DNA of 64,000 bases from Spinacia oleracea (GCF_020520425.1 NC_079490.1:39068723-39132722), one strand, 5' to 3'; shown: positions 47,966 through 60,339, numbered from the stretch's first letter. The notes: a model not told the origin generated them from the letters alone. Program-made: numbers and translations.

Positions 47966-50106
47966 TAGTCCAAATTCTAAACAATTCATCCAATAGCACA
48001 CAGAGAAAATAGTCAAACTTATATTAAAAGAAATGAACCTAAAAACAAAGCAAGACTACGAGGCCAAAGCCCAAATAGTCAGGCTCAAAATATGTCCAAT
48101 ACAAAATACCAAAATACCAAATACGTACAATACAAACTACCAATAGCTAAAATGTGACTATTTGCCCAATATAGTAACTTTAGGTTACAAATTTCAACAC
48201 AACACAATACACAAGTACATTGCATCAGTACACAATATACAAGTCTTTCACCACCAACACAATACACAAGTCTTGCACCACCAACTGCTTCTTGTTGGTT
48301 GTTTCTTCAGGCTGGTCTGAAGTCGCCTCTTGTGTTTTCTTGATTCATGTACTGTAGACCAATTGAACATGTGGCCTGTTAGTACAGTCCAACACACAGT
48401 GACAAGAGCTAAATTAAAAAAGCTAGATGTTGTGCCAATTTAACTTGTTTAGTTCATACCTCTAACCATTGCTAGATTTCGTCATCAACAAGTATTCCTT
48501 CCGTGTGATCTGAACGCATGTAATTTGTGTCATTATCCACATTGTTTGTCACTTCAGTTTCGGGATTGGTGAATGGAGGTGTATCATCAAAAGCATCATA
48601 CTCATCCTCATCCTCAACATCACCGACACCGAGGATGTTTCTCTTTCCCGGTACAACAATATACCACTTCTTATCGGCAGGGTCGGTTATATAAAATATT
48701 TGCTTAGCTTGTCATACAAGTATATATGGCTCTTCAGTCTCACGCAAACGACCCAGGTCTACAAGAGTGAACCCATAAGGATCATCCCTTTTTACACACC
48801 TCTTATTATTATCAGCCCACTTGCACCAAAACAGACCAACAGTCAATTTTGTTCCGTACTTAAGCTCCCATATATCTTGGACTCGCCCATAGTAAGACAA
48901 ATCGGCATCAACCGAAGATCCATCCTTAGCACTAGCATACTCTCTTGATGACGCCACAAGGGAGACACCACTATTTTGCACTGACAAGGACTTCTGATCT
49001 TGGCGCTCGGTCCAAAATGTGTATCCATTGACATCATAACCCTAATATGACTGCACGGCTTCCCGAGGACCAAGAGCTAGATACTGAACAGTTTCACAAA
49101 CAGTATTACCAGCTACCTCTAGTTTACCCATCACCTTATCTTGGAACCATTTAATGAACTCTCTATTATACAATTGCGTCAATTCTCTTTCCCCTTTGGA
49201 AGGGTATTCATTAGCCAATTCCTGCTTATGCATCACCAAATATGGGTGGACGGCTAGAATATGATGCAACACATATAAGTGAGCTTGAAATAGCTTATGC
49301 GTAGGAGGTGAGATCAATTTTGACCCAATTGTACCCTTGCCTTCTAGTCTTCCCTCATGCCGAGATGTAGGCAGTCCAATCGGTTCAGGTTTTGCTAAAT
49401 ACGCGGCCACAAAATTTCCAACTTCTTCACCCACGTTGCCTTGAATCATACTACCTTCTGGTTGCGCAGGATTCCTCACTTTATCTTGTAAAACACCCAT
49501 GTGTCTCTCAAAAGGATAACACCACCTCAAGAACACTGGACCGCACAACTTAATTTCTCGAACAAGATGGCAAATTAAATGAACCATTATGTCAAAGAAT
49601 GAAGGTGGAAAATATATCTCAAATTCTCATAATGTTTGGATTACTTTGTTCTGAAGTTCATCGAGTGTTGACGGATCAAGCACTTTGCTACATATCGTAT
49701 TGAAAAATGAACAAAGACTAGTAATACTATGTCTCACATGCTTTGGAAATATCCCACGAATTGCAATGGGTAAGAAAGTTTGCATCATGACATGACAATC
49801 ATGAGATTGCATACTTGCATGTCAACTTCAACTCGCCATTTAAAGACACAAATCTTTTCATATTCGATGAGTACCCCGAGGGAGCCTTAATTCCATACAA
49901 GCACTCACAAAATAACCGCTTTTCTAATTTGGACAATGTGTAACAAGCCGGAGGCAAGTAATGGGTTTTCTTCTTCCCTTTGTCGTTGCCCTTTTCTTTG
50001 CCTTTGCCTTTTCCTTTTGTCTTGGCTCCCCCTATTTCTATTTCCTTCGTTCTATTATTTCCCGAAGTCTGAGGCCACAGCTCTGGACGAAGCCCCTTAC
50101 TTTTAA

Positions 50107-51594
50107 CGGTTTTTCATGAAATGCCCCCGAGGTTTCACGAAATGCATCAAATACACCCGCGCGTTTCAAAATACATAATATACCCCTATTTAAACTTATT
50201 TGCACCAAATGCCCCTAGAATTAACGGAAGTCTAACTCCGTTAACATTAACTCTTAATTAATCTAACTAATCCTAATTAAACCATAATTAAATACCGATT
50301 AGTCTAATTATTCCTAATTAACACCTAATGAACCTTAATCAACTCTAACTCCCCTCTCTCCTCTCACTCTCCTCTATCCTCTCAATCTCACGCCTTTTTC
50401 TGGGTATTAAAATAGTGAACCCAACCACAATATTTCCTTCTTCAAACCATCTTCATCAAACATCAATTGCTAACTCATATAGATATGTACTTCATGATAT
50501 ATGTTGGTTACTTGAGTAGCTTGGGACGGTGACGAAATCGGGAGGTTCAGGAGCGAATTTTTTAGGATGTGGCGGCTGAGGGTTGGTTTCAGGCTTTAAG
50601 GGCGGAGGGGTGGTTTCAGGCTTTGAGGGCGGCGGAAGAGGAGAGACAGTGTTGAAAGCGGAGGTGGTGTTGATGGGTGATTGGACCTCCATTGCTGGTG
50701 GTGGTTGTATTTGTGCTTGCTGCTCTCGTGAATGAAAAGTCAAGTTGACAGACATTGATTTGGCTGCCCTCGATTCCAATCGCTGCTATTCTACTCTCCT
50801 ATTTGCTGCTACTGCTGCTATATATCTCTTCCTGCAGAAGAACTCAACCCCAAGAACGAAAATAAGAAAACAAAATCGAAAAAGAAATTAAAATTTGAAG
50901 ACGAAATTCATTCTAATCAACGAATTGTTTCTGATTCTCTAATCTAATTCTAACTACCCTGCGCTATTCTCTTTCCTAGCTGTTATTCTACCTCGAACAA
51001 TACAAATTAGAACTTCGTTCTAGAATTTGTTCTTCAGCATTTATGTTCTTCTTTTTGGTTCGAGGGAGCAGCTGCGATTAGAGGAGATAGAGAATAGCGC
51101 AGCAGGAATTGTTTTATTTTTTTCAGATTTTGATTTTTGTTGGTTTTCCTATTTTAGATTTTCCAGCTGGGTTCTTCGTGAGTATATAATAGCAGCAACA
51201 ACAACAACAAAGGGCGAAAAACAGCAGAATTTGGATAAATTAGAGAGAGATTAGAGCCACTAGAATGACAATTTGTAGTTTAGATTTTCGATTTTAGGTA
51301 TTAAACTCTCAAATTTTCATATTCTCTTCTTCAACTTTTTGGGTTTTGTTCTTGAATTTTCAGATTTATTGTTCTTCAATTTTGGGCTTCAAATTCAATT
51401 GTATTTGTTAGCTAGAGTTAATTAGAGGCAATTAGAGGTTAATACTAACGGAGTTAACGACCGTTAGCCATTAAAGATATTCAAGGGCATTTGGTGCATT
51501 TTTTTAAGAAATAGGGGTATATTATGTATTTTGAAACGCGCAGGTGTATTTGGTGCATTTCGTGAAACCTCAGGGGCATTTCATAAAAAAACCG
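50107..51594. mobile_element. Non-autonomous Mutator-like element (MULE) inserted in the T5 transposase
   Basis: A perfect 9-bp target duplication TACTTTTAA (50098-50106 and 51595-51603) flanks a 1488-bp element. The inverted repeats start CGGTTTTT(C/T)ATGAAATGCCCC and run on for about 150 bp, including CGAAATGCATCAAATACACC and AACATAATATACCCC-like blocks. No transposase is present. The insertion cuts the TNPD reading frame, and removing it in thought restores collinearity. A 9-bp duplication with long inverted repeats is characteristic of Mutator-like elements. Confidence 0.93.
50492..50779 (-). CDS. Proline-rich open frame inside the MULE (possible captured exon)
   Basis: A 95-codon frame starts MESRAAKSMSVNLTFHSRE and continues into a P-rich repeat region (PPPSKPETTPPPLKPET). 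It ends at TAG near 50492. Upstream on the minus strand (50780-51290) is AT/CT-rich sequence like a plant 5' untranslated region. I cannot name the family. The layout, a gene-like piece between long MULE inverted repeats, is that of a Pack-MULE. Whether it is transcribed or translated is unknown; it may be a fragment. Confidence 0.35.
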   Translation of the reverse strand: MESRAAKSMSVNLTFHSREQQAQIQPPPAMEVQSPINTTSAFNTVSPLPPPSKPETTPPPLKPETNPQPPHPKKFAPEPPDFVTVPSYSSNQHIS

Positions 51595-53699
51595 TACTTT
51601 TAAAGTATTCTCCCACTCCCTTGGTATCCTTTGTCTTGCCTGGAATATTCATAAGTGTCCCAAGAATTGCTTCACAAACATTTTTCTCGATACGCATGAC
51701 GTCAAGACAATGCCTAACCGGTAGATCTTTCCAATATGGAAGTTTCCAGAACACAGACTCTTTTTTCCATAATCCAGTTGTACCCTTGTCTTTCACTGAC
51801 TTGCCGAAGACCGTTTCAACACCCTTGACCCGCTCATAAACTTCCTTACCAGTCATCGCTCTACGGGCGACATCCATCTCAACATTCCCATCGAATGCTG
51901 TCTTCATCTTACGATAGGGATGATCACGTCTAAGAAGCCTTCGCGTTCGCAAGAATACATATTTGTGACATTCAGAAATATATTTGGATTGTGTATCCTC
52001 TTCACAAGTTGGGCATGCTTTCATTCCTTTGTTCTTGTAGCCGGATAAGTTACCATAAGCAGGGAAGTCATTGTTGGTGCAGAAAAGCATTGCACGCAAT
52101 CTAAACGTCTCATTTGCATGTGCATCAAATACGGAAACCCCTTCATCCCACATCTTTCTCAAATCATCAAAGAGAGGTTCAAGGTAGACATCTATGTCGT
52201 TTCCCGGTTGTTTAGGCCCCGATATAAGAAGCGACAACATGATGTACTTGCGTTTCATACACAACCAAGGAGGTAAATTATATATGACTAAAAGTACTGG
52301 CCATGTAATATGTTGGGAGCTAAGAGTGCCAAATGGATTCATCCCATCCGTACATAACCCAAGCCTCAAATTCCGAGGTTCCTTACCAAAAGTGTCATGA
52401 AGCTTGTCAATAGTCTTCCACTGGGGAGAATCAGCAGGATGCCTAAGCAAACCATCTCTCTTCCTTCGATCAGGATCTGCATGCCACCTCAAATTCCTTG
52501 CATCTTTTTTATCGAAAACAAGCGCTTGAATCTTGGTATTATGGGAAGATACCACAACACCTTAGCTGGGTACATATTCTTACCCTCGCTTACCCCTTTG
52601 CGTTTGTAATGTAACACTCCGCACCGTGGACACTTATCCAAATTCTCATACTGCTTATGATATAGCAGACAATCATTTGGACAAGCATGTATCTTCTTGT
52701 ACTCTAAACCAAAGGGACACATGAGCTTCTTGGCATAATAGTTCGACCTGGGAAGTTCATTTCCAGCCGGTAACATATCACTTAGCGCCACCAACAACTC
52801 AGTGAAACTAATGTCAGTCCATCCTCCGCTTGTCTTGATATTGTAGAGTGTGCAAACAGCGGAAAGCTTGTTATACTTTGTACAACCCGGATACAATGGC
52901 GTTTCAGCCGCCTTAGACAAGCACTCAAAAACACGATCGCGAATTTCATCCTCGACCTCGTGCAACATGTCCTCGACACGATCATTATCATCATCAATAT
53001 TATTTTCAACGTCATCGTCATCCTCATCCTCAAAACATGCAATCGGCTTCCCCTTCCGCATAGATAGCTTCTTCTTGTTCATGCACAACATTCATACTAG
53101 AATTACCTACGTACACTCCACTCTCACCATGATAAACCCATACATGGTAATTAGGTCTAAACCCACGCATAAATACATGATCTCTAACCACCAAAACATT
53201 ATTGACCGTGTTCACATTCTCACAATCGGCACAAGGACAATAAAACTCTTTGACCCCCGTACTAGCTTGATGTTGTAAAGCACTCATACAGAACTCCGAA
53301 ACCCCATGCATGAAATCCTTTGTGTCACGTCTACCATACATCCAACTACGATCCATCTCCCGGAACTTCTAAACAAACCAAAACCCCCGTTTAATTGGCA
53401 TAGAAAAGTAAAAACTCTACCACTTTAGCATATGCATACAGAAGTTGATTTATCGAATGAATTCATGCTTCCAAAGGTCCTTATCACTCCAACCTAACCC
53501 ATCCCCACTAGTGAATGCATGTCAACTATTCAATTCGAAGGAAAATCCGGCAGCATTTCCCTACTGTTCACCAAGTACACGATGTAGGTAAGTTATTACC
53601 TACATATGTACTTAGAGAACAAAATAGGGAAACGACGAGCCAGTATATTCCTTATAATCAAAGAGAAGACATACATTCACTTCCTAAGTGAGATCAGAC

Positions 53700-53950
53700 C
53701 ACTAGTAGAAAAAACCCCTGTCGCAGCCCCCTTGTCGCAGCGTACATGTATTAATACGCTTCAACAACTAGTAAGTCAACGCGGGTCAAACTCTTTAAAG
53801 GGTTATTGCAGCGTACAAATTAATTGCCCCCTTCAAAAGAGTTTTTTGCAGCGTACATAATAAAGGCCCCCTGCAATAGCCCTTTTATTTTGCAGCGTAC
53901 ATGGTAAAAGCCCCCTGTAATAGCCTATTGTAATCTTTTTCGCTGCAACT
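53700..53950. repeat. T6 left terminus and subterminal repeats
   Basis: CACTAGTAG is followed by TTGCAGCGTACA or CGCAGCGTACA copies alternating with 'gccccctgcaatagc' units. The segment GTCAACGCGGGTCAAA (about 53775) is shared with T3. A GC-rich CGCCGTCG block (54000-54310) then resembles a 5' untranslated leader. Confidence 0.85.
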
Positions 53951-55299
53951 TAATTAATTCATACCATACATTTCTATCTCAAACTTGAAGACCCAAAAAA
54001 TTCATATCCCGCGGGCGCTCAGTACTCCCTTCTTCTTCCCTAATATTTCCCCGCGTCTTGCCCGTCGCCGGTGGTTCTCCCAGTCGCCGTCGACCCGTCG
54101 TCGTCGCCCGTAGTCGGTGGTACTCAAGCAAGGGTCTATTTCCTTGCCTCCTCACCGGTGGTTCCTGCTCGAAAAACCACCGTAGAAGTTATTCCTGCTC
54201 CGAAAGCCACAGGTGAAGTCATTCCCTGCTCGAAAAACTTAGCTACTTTGCTCGGCCGGTTTGCGAAATCTGTTCTCCGTCAATCCTCGCCGCGGCAAGT
54301 AACTTTCTTCCCTGTCCCTCTTGATTTGCGTTTTCAGAATTAGGGTTTGTTCAAAATTTTTTTTTTTTTTTGTGTTGCAAGATTTTCAATTCGTTTATCT
54401 TTTGTTGAGTTCTTATTGTCTGATTTTGCTGGTTTAGAAGAGCATAATGTTTGCATTTTTTTTTTAAATTGACTGAGTTTTGATTATTTTCGTTTTCATT
54501 GTTGCTGGCTATGAAATGTGTTGATTCCAGGTGCTTTCATTTGATCTATGTCAATATTTTCTTGAAGTTGTGTTTGTCTGGTTTAGGATTGAGTGGAGGT
54601 TTTACAGTTAGTTAATTATTTCATTCTACCAGAACTGTGAACTAGTCTACTTTAGTTTTGCATGTGCAATTTACTTAGTAAGATACCTTAATTTACAAAA
54701 GGTAGATGATACTTTGATTTATCTTGTTTTGATAGTTATCTTGTACATATTATTTAGTCCTAGCTTATAGAAGGACAATGCACTCGAATTTCCACTTCCT
54801 TAGTAGTTAGTAGTATTGACAGGTCAGTTAAATAGTTTTTATTGTTTTATGTTGGGGCTGTGAATCAGTGTTGGTGACTTGGATGATGAAGGAACTTTCA
54901 GGCTTGGTTAATTAGGCCTATTCCTAAATAGAAGAAGGATTTCTCAACACTATAACACTTGAGTTAGAGAGTATAACTTCCTTGCATCATGGTTACACAA
55001 ATTCGAGCTAGTGCTAGCTCAGAATAAGCAAGAGCTCTAAACTAGTCTTCTTGGTGTTTGCAGAAAATGTGAGCAACCTTAAGTTGTAAACCATGGCATC
55101 TGAACTTGTTATTTTCTTCAAATGTTTTGTTGTAAACAGGGGAATAGTAAAACAATGGAAATGTTACTAGATAGATGTTATGTACATTGACAACGTACCA
55201 CAACTGGCAATTATTTTAGCAATATATTGACTTGGTGTTCTAACTCTTGTTATTATTTTCTGTGAGGACGTACTAAACGCATTGCAATTCTGTTATGCA

Positions 55300-56560
55300 G
55301 TTATCCCTTTATGCTTCGAAGCTAATTGATCTCGATGTCATGTCAAAGGTACAGCTTCCCACATTGATTGGCAATAGTCTGATCTTGTGTCACTAATAAG
55401 ATTTTGCAAAAACTGATAGCACAAGCTGCTCTCTTTGTAAGAACTTGTTACTTTGGTTCAATGCAGAATGATCCGATGGCTGTAGTTTACATGAAGAAGC
55501 GAAATGGGACTCTTGAGGAAATTGGTCGTACAGAGGTTATCTTAAACGATTTGAACCCTGTCTGGATTGGGAAAATATCTGTTGCTTACCATTTTGAGAC
55601 TGTTCAATCACTGGTGTAAGCACCTTCTTTTACACTTTATACAAGCTTCTATGATCATTCACCACAAGGACCTCACACAAATTTAGTTTGATTCATATAT
55701 TTTCTTCTTCTTTGTCACTATCAGATTTCATGTATTCGATGTTGATACCACACATCACAATGTACCAGTGAAGGTATATTTTCTTTACTTCTTGTTTCTT
55801 CCTTCTCTTGTTTTAATTAATGTTTTATGTGACAATCTACCTTTAAATTCTCATTTGATAAATAACTTTATTTGTTCAGACAATCAAGTTATCGGATCAG
55901 GATTTTCTTGGAGAAGCTAGCTGTGTGTTATCAGAGGTACTTTAGTTGGAAATGAGAAGTTGTATTTCTGGGTAGTTATCCTTACTTATTTCTCTTTTGT
56001 CCTTTCTTGTGTACTTTCGTTGCTTGTGTGGTCTCTGTATGATAGATTATTAACAAATGCAATACTCATTGAACAGCAAACTTCAAACATCAGTTTCAGC
56101 CTTAGAAAATATGCACAGAGACAAGACTGGCATCAGCTTTGTTAAGCAACACCATGGTCGTGAAAAGGTGCTTGTGCTCAACAATACTTGAATTTATGGC
56201 TGATTTTGAGTTCCTTTTGTAACTTTTAATGATCATATTTCTTGGTGATGATCACTACAGATTCTTAAGGGTCAGTTGTATGTAGATGCATTCCGTGAAA
56301 GGCAGTTGGACACCTTTCTTGATTATATTTCTAGTGGTTTTGAGCTCAACTTCATGGTTGCTGTTGATTTTACTGTTATGTAAAGTTTGCTAGCTGATGA
56401 AGATAGATGAAATACAAGATGAGTCATTGACAATATTCACACTAATCCTTTGTAATTGTGCTTTATTTTGATTTCGTGCAGCTTCAAATGGAAATCCTAG
56501 AAGTCCAGAATCTTTGCACTATATTGACCCCTCTGGCAGATTGAACGCATATCAGCAAGT
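55300..56560 (+). pseudogene. Captured copine/BONZAI gene fragment (C2A end and start of vWA domain)
   Basis: Exon-like pieces with preserved intron borders are about 55301-55349 (LSLYASKLIDLDVMSK), 55467-55617, 55724-55772, 55880-55936, 56077-56167, 56260-56378 and 56482-56558. The second contains NDPMAVVYMKKRNGTLEEIG and EVILNDLNPVWIGK, typical of the copine C2A calcium-binding domain. KTIKLSDQDFLGEASCVLSE follows. Downstream, FLDYISSGFELNFMVAVDFT and SNGNPRSPESLHYIDPSGRL mark the start of the copine von Willebrand A domain. The C2B domain, the rest of vWA and the C-terminal RING of plant copines are absent, and frame breaks occur (stop after 56380). Intact BONZAI proteins bind membranes and repress plant immunity. 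Confidence 0.82.
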
Positions 56561-56814
56561 AAGGCTTAAATGTTGTTATAGTTATGTGTGCTTTCTTATC
56601 TAGGCTGAGCATAGATATAGTTGAACTTATAGGCATTTAGAAAAGTATAACCTTTTTTAGTCATCGCCAGATCCATTGCTTCAAAGTGAAGTGTAAAATA
56701 TGTGTGTCTTGTTTTTTATGTTCTTCCTTCTGTGCCTTGAAATAAGTTTGTCTCAAGTACTGTATAGTTTGGAATCCTTGAATATATATTGTTTTATCTC
56801 CTGCATATTATACT

Positions 56815-58245
56815 TCTATACAGAACCTAAGGACTCATTTTAACCTTATTACATGTTTGATATGCATAATTTTAACGATCTAAAACTCTTTCCAATCTAT
56901 TTATGCACTTTAGGCTCATTGGGTCGTTATAGGTCATATTTAGGCTAAAAGGAGGCATTTGCGCTCCCAACTTTGAACTAAAGAACCTAAGGACTCATTT
57001 TAAACTTATTACATGATTAATATGCTTAGTTTTAAGTTTCTAAGACTTATTCTAATCTACTTATACACATTTAAGACTTGTTTGGTCGTTATAGGACATA
57101 TTTAGGCTAAAATGACATTTTCGCTCCCAACTATGAACCAAAGAACCTAATGAATCATTTTAAAAATACTAAATGTTTTATATGCTTAGTTTTAACTTTC
57201 TAGTACTCATTCCAATCCATTTATGCATTGTGTCATTATAGGTCATATTTAGGCTAAAATGACATTTTCGCTCCCAACTTTAAACTTAAGAACCTAAGGA
57301 CTCATTTTAAACTTTCTACATGATTCATATGATTAGTTTAACTTTTCAAGACTCAATGCAATCTATTTATGCACATTTGAGACTTGTTTGGCCGTTATAG
57401 GTCATATTTAGGCTAAAATGACATTGTTGCTTACAACTTTGAACTAACGAACTTAAGAACTTATTTCAAACTTATTACATGATTCATATGATTAGTTTTA
57501 ACTTTTCAAGACTCAATCTAATCTATTTATGCACATTTGAGACTTTTTTGGTCGTTTTAGGTCATATTTAGGCTAAAATGAGACATTTTCGCTCCCAACT
57601 TTGAACTAACGAACCTAAGAACTCACTTCAAACTTTCTACATGATTCATATGATTATTTTAAACTTTCCATGACTCAATCCAATCTATTTATGCACATTT
57701 GAGACTTATTTGGCCATTATAGGTCATATCTAGGCTAAAATGACATTTTCGCTCCCAAATTTGAACTAACGAACCTAAGGACTCACTTCCGCTAATTACA
57801 TGATTAATATGATTAGTTTTAAGTTTCTAAGACTCAATCCGATCGATTTATGCACATTTGAGACTTGTTTGGTGGTTATAGGTCATATTTAGGATAAAAT
57901 AAGGCATTTTTGCTCCCAACTTTGAACTAAAGAATCTAAAGACTCATTTTAAACCCTTTACATGATTAATATTCTTAGTTTTAAGTTTCCAAGACCCTTT
58001 CCAATCTATTTACGCACATTTAAGGCTCATTGGGTCGTTATAGGTCATATTTAGACTAAAATGACATTTTCGTTCCCAAATGTGAACTAAAGAACTTAAT
58101 GACTTATTTCAAACTTATTACATGTTTAATATGCTTATTTTTAAAGTTTTCAAATACTCATTTCAATCTATTTATGCACATTTAAGGCTCATTGGGTCGT
58201 TATAGTTCATATTTAGACTAAAATGACATTTAATCTAATGCTCCC
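56815..58245. repeat. About 160-bp tandem repeat, 9 diverged copies, in T6
   Basis: GCTCCCAA(C/A)-type landmarks occur at about 56963, 57123, 57270, 57429, 57591, 57751, 57912, 58072 and 58240. Most spacings are 159-162 bp. Each unit contains GGTCGTTATAGGTCATATTT and AACCTAAGGACTCATTT variants, homologous to the T4 array. It is in the same orientation relative to the second-gene remnant as in T4, but the copies have diverged far more than those of T4. Confidence 0.93.
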
Positions 58246-58266
58246 ATCAAATTTTTGTTTTTGAAG

Positions 58267-58367
58267 GTCTATACTACAGGAATGCGCCTTATGCTAGTGA
58301 GGAAATTGATGTGGTTCGTGAGCAATGGGCTAAGTTTTTTACCAGAAAGTATTTATTATTGGTCTGA
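58267..58367 (+). pseudogene. Last exon of the CACTA second gene (Ulp1 tail) in T6
   Basis: After a TTTTTGAAG acceptor the exon matches the final exon of the T4 gene (39924-39823) base for base over most of its length. It is one base shorter, so the SEEIDVVREQWAKFF reading is out of frame with the exon start. It shows that T6 derives from a full-length T4-like element by internal replacement. Confidence 0.85.
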
Positions 58368-58599
58368 GCGCGTTTGATCGAGTTGGCTTAGATGTTATAG
58401 AACAATATTTTGTATTAAAATGTATGCGTACGTTGAAATTGGAACGTACATATATTTAAATGTATTAGTACGTGCACTTTGGTTTTGGAATATATACAAA
58501 ACTACAGTTATTGTTTATATATTTGTTATACAGGTTGTGATATTCTATTATTGTTATGACAGGTTTCTATATTTGGTGTAAAGTCCCTAAACAAAATTA

Positions 58600-58962
58600 G
58601 AATTTTCCCGCCAAAAGTGCTTTGTTGCAGCGTACATATATATGTGTACGCTGCAACAAGGGTCTAAATTTTGGCAAATTTTCTGACTTGTTGCAGCGTA
58701 CAAATAGATGTACGCAGCAACAAGTGGAGTTTTTTGCAGCGTACACTTCTTTGTACGCTGCAACAAGTCACTATTTTTGCCAAAATTTTGACACTTGTTG
58801 CAGCGTACATGCATATGTACGCTGCAAAAAAGTACTTTTTGCAGCGAACATTGTACGCTGCAACAAGTTCAGACTTGTTGCAGGCCCCCCAGTTGCAGCA
58901 TACGATGTACGCTGCAACAGGGGTCTAAAAGCCCGCTGCAATAAGGGTTTTTTCTACTAGTG
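58600..58962. repeat. T6 right terminus and subterminal palindromes
   Basis: About a dozen TTGCAGCGTACA / TGTACGCTGCAA motifs, mostly as head-to-head pairs, end in TTTTTTCTACTAGTG. It is the inverted counterpart of 39169-39575. Confidence 0.9.
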
Positions 58963-59439
58963 GACGTCCAAGAACAGTCCCAAACCGGGGACTATTCAAG
59001 ACTTACTCCTAACGAGTAAGTCTTGAACGGGTATCTAGGCATATAATGATGATGCATTTACTTCTAGACAATAATGTAAACAGTAAACATATATACATAA
59101 ATGCTCGAAAATAAAGTGTAAAGGGGGAAAACTCACCTGAAAAACAATCAACAATTGAATTTTCTACTGAACAGGGTGGGGAAGCGTCTAGCCTGCACAT
59201 AAGAGCAAGAATCTATTAGATTACAAAAAGTGAATTGCATGTGTTCTACTGATAATAAACAGATTTTAGGCCGCATACAAATGAGATCAACAAATTAAAA
59301 ATAAGGAATTGTGTTCTTGTTAATAACAAGATTTAGGCCTTATTTTCATAACTCGTTTGTTTTCTTTGTTTTTATAAAATTTTAAAGTTTAATTGGTTTT
59401 ATTAGTTTTTAGTTTTCATTATTTATTTCTAATTGTATT

Positions 59440-59463
59440 TGTACTTCTATTATAATTATTATA

Positions 59464-59506
<43 letters not shown>

Positions 59507-59605
59507 TTACTATTATTATTATTATTATTATTAATTTTTATTTTAATTTTTATTATTATTATTATATATAATTTTGATTTGTATTATTATTATTATTTTT
59601 ATGTA
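59440..59605. repeat. (TTA)n / ATT microsatellite
   Basis: About 160 bp of mostly ATT trinucleotides with interruptions, in the upstream region of the T5 transposase. Confidence 0.95.
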
Positions 59606-59609
59606 ATAC

Positions 59610-60300
59610 ACCACTGACCACCTCCCACGTACCACCACCACTGACCACCTCCCTCCCACACTCCCACCACCACCTCCCACCACCACCAATACAACTCCCT
59701 CCCACTGACCACCTCCCCCCACTCCCACCACCACCGAATCAACCAACGCACTACCACCACAAGAACAAAACCGATCGACAAAGCAATTTCATATTAAATA
59801 AGGGTGTAATGTAACTGAATTATGCAATTAAACCATACCTAGGAACATCAACCACCTAATATGGAGAGAATTGAGTGGTGAGTGAAGAGAATTGCCGCCG
59901 GTACGTGAGAAGGAGCAGAGGAGGCGCATCGTAGGGCCTTGTCGCCGGTGAACATGAAGCAGAGCCTCAGAGGAGGTCGGTGAAGAGGAGGCGCAGTGCC
60001 TCGTCGCCGGTGAAGTGACGCATTCTGTTCGGCCGTGAAGAACGTAACAGCCCTATGTAATTGGAGGCTAGCTGCGAAGAACGACGGTGAGGATGGTTCA
60101 CGGTGATGGTGGCCAGAGTTTGAGTGCGCGGTAAAGAAGAAGGGCCGAACGTCGGTGGTGATGGTGCGCGGTGATGGTGGCCGGAGTTTGAGTGTGGAGA
60201 GAGGAAGCGTGAGTAGTACGGAAGGGATTGAAGGCTGCTGTATTGCGTGAAAAATGAAAGAGTTAGGTTTAAGTTGCCCTTGTTTCAAATTGGAGGGAAA
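59610..60300 (-). other. Probable leader/promoter region of the T5 transposase
   Basis: 59610-59765 is an ACC/CCACC low-complexity tract. 59850-60290 is GC-rich, and on the minus strand it has a tandem CACTCAAACTC(C/T)GGCCACCA unit of about 70 bp. An open frame of 146 codons exists here, but its composition (P/S/H/T) and lack of motifs suggest an untranslated leader. It lies between the T5 terminus and the transposase start, where En/Spm promoters sit. 58963-59440 and 53400-53699 hold nothing recognisable. Confidence 0.45.
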
Positions 60301-60339
60301 GTAATATTCATTTATTTTTTTATTTTTTTTTAACCATTA

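Larger units (their letters stand above)
48300..53356 (-). pseudogene. TNPD-type CACTA transposase of T5, split by a MULE (pseudogene)
   Basis: The start MDRSWMYGRRDTKDFMHG opens the N-terminal transposon-associated domain (FYCPCADCEN, then GFRPNYHVWVYHGE). HACPNDCLLYH and CPRCG follow, then the Transposase_21-like core (DGMNPFG, WPVLLVIYNLPPWLCMKR, GNDIDVYLEPL, NDFPAYGNLSGY, CLDVMRIEKNVCEAILGTL). After the MULE (50107-51594) the DUF4218-like region (MQTFLPIAIRGI, CGPVFLRWCYPFERHMG) and the DUF4216-like region (SYYGRVQDIWELKYG, FWCKWAD) continue. Frame changes near 53060 and 52505, and stops near 49625, 49045, 48715 and 48475, add to the damage. It shares the whole domain order with the T2 pseudogene and is better preserved in its core. 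Confidence 0.88.
53700..58962 (+). mobile_element. Non-autonomous CACTA transposon T6 with captured copine fragment
   Basis: CACTAGTAGAAAAAACCC at 53700 and its inverted copy ending TTCTACTAGTG at 58962 are the termini. The 3-bp target duplication GAC is perfect (53697-53699 and 58963-58965). T6 belongs to the T4 family. Its last 700 bp align with the left end of T4, including the last exon of the second gene and TTGCAGCGTACA palindromes. Instead of transposon genes it holds copine exons and a tandem array. It is inserted upstream of the T5 transposase gene. Confidence 0.93.

Noticed and set aside
39169..58962. One CACTA element spanning 39169-58962
   Set aside because: The ends match, but the flanks do not (TGA against GAC). 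The terminus at 53700 has the correct GAC duplication, so 58962 belongs to T6.
59848..60288. 146-codon minus-strand frame as a real protein
   Set aside because: Low-complexity P/S/H/T composition, an internal tandem repeat and a position between CACTA terminus and transposase start fit an untranslated leader better.
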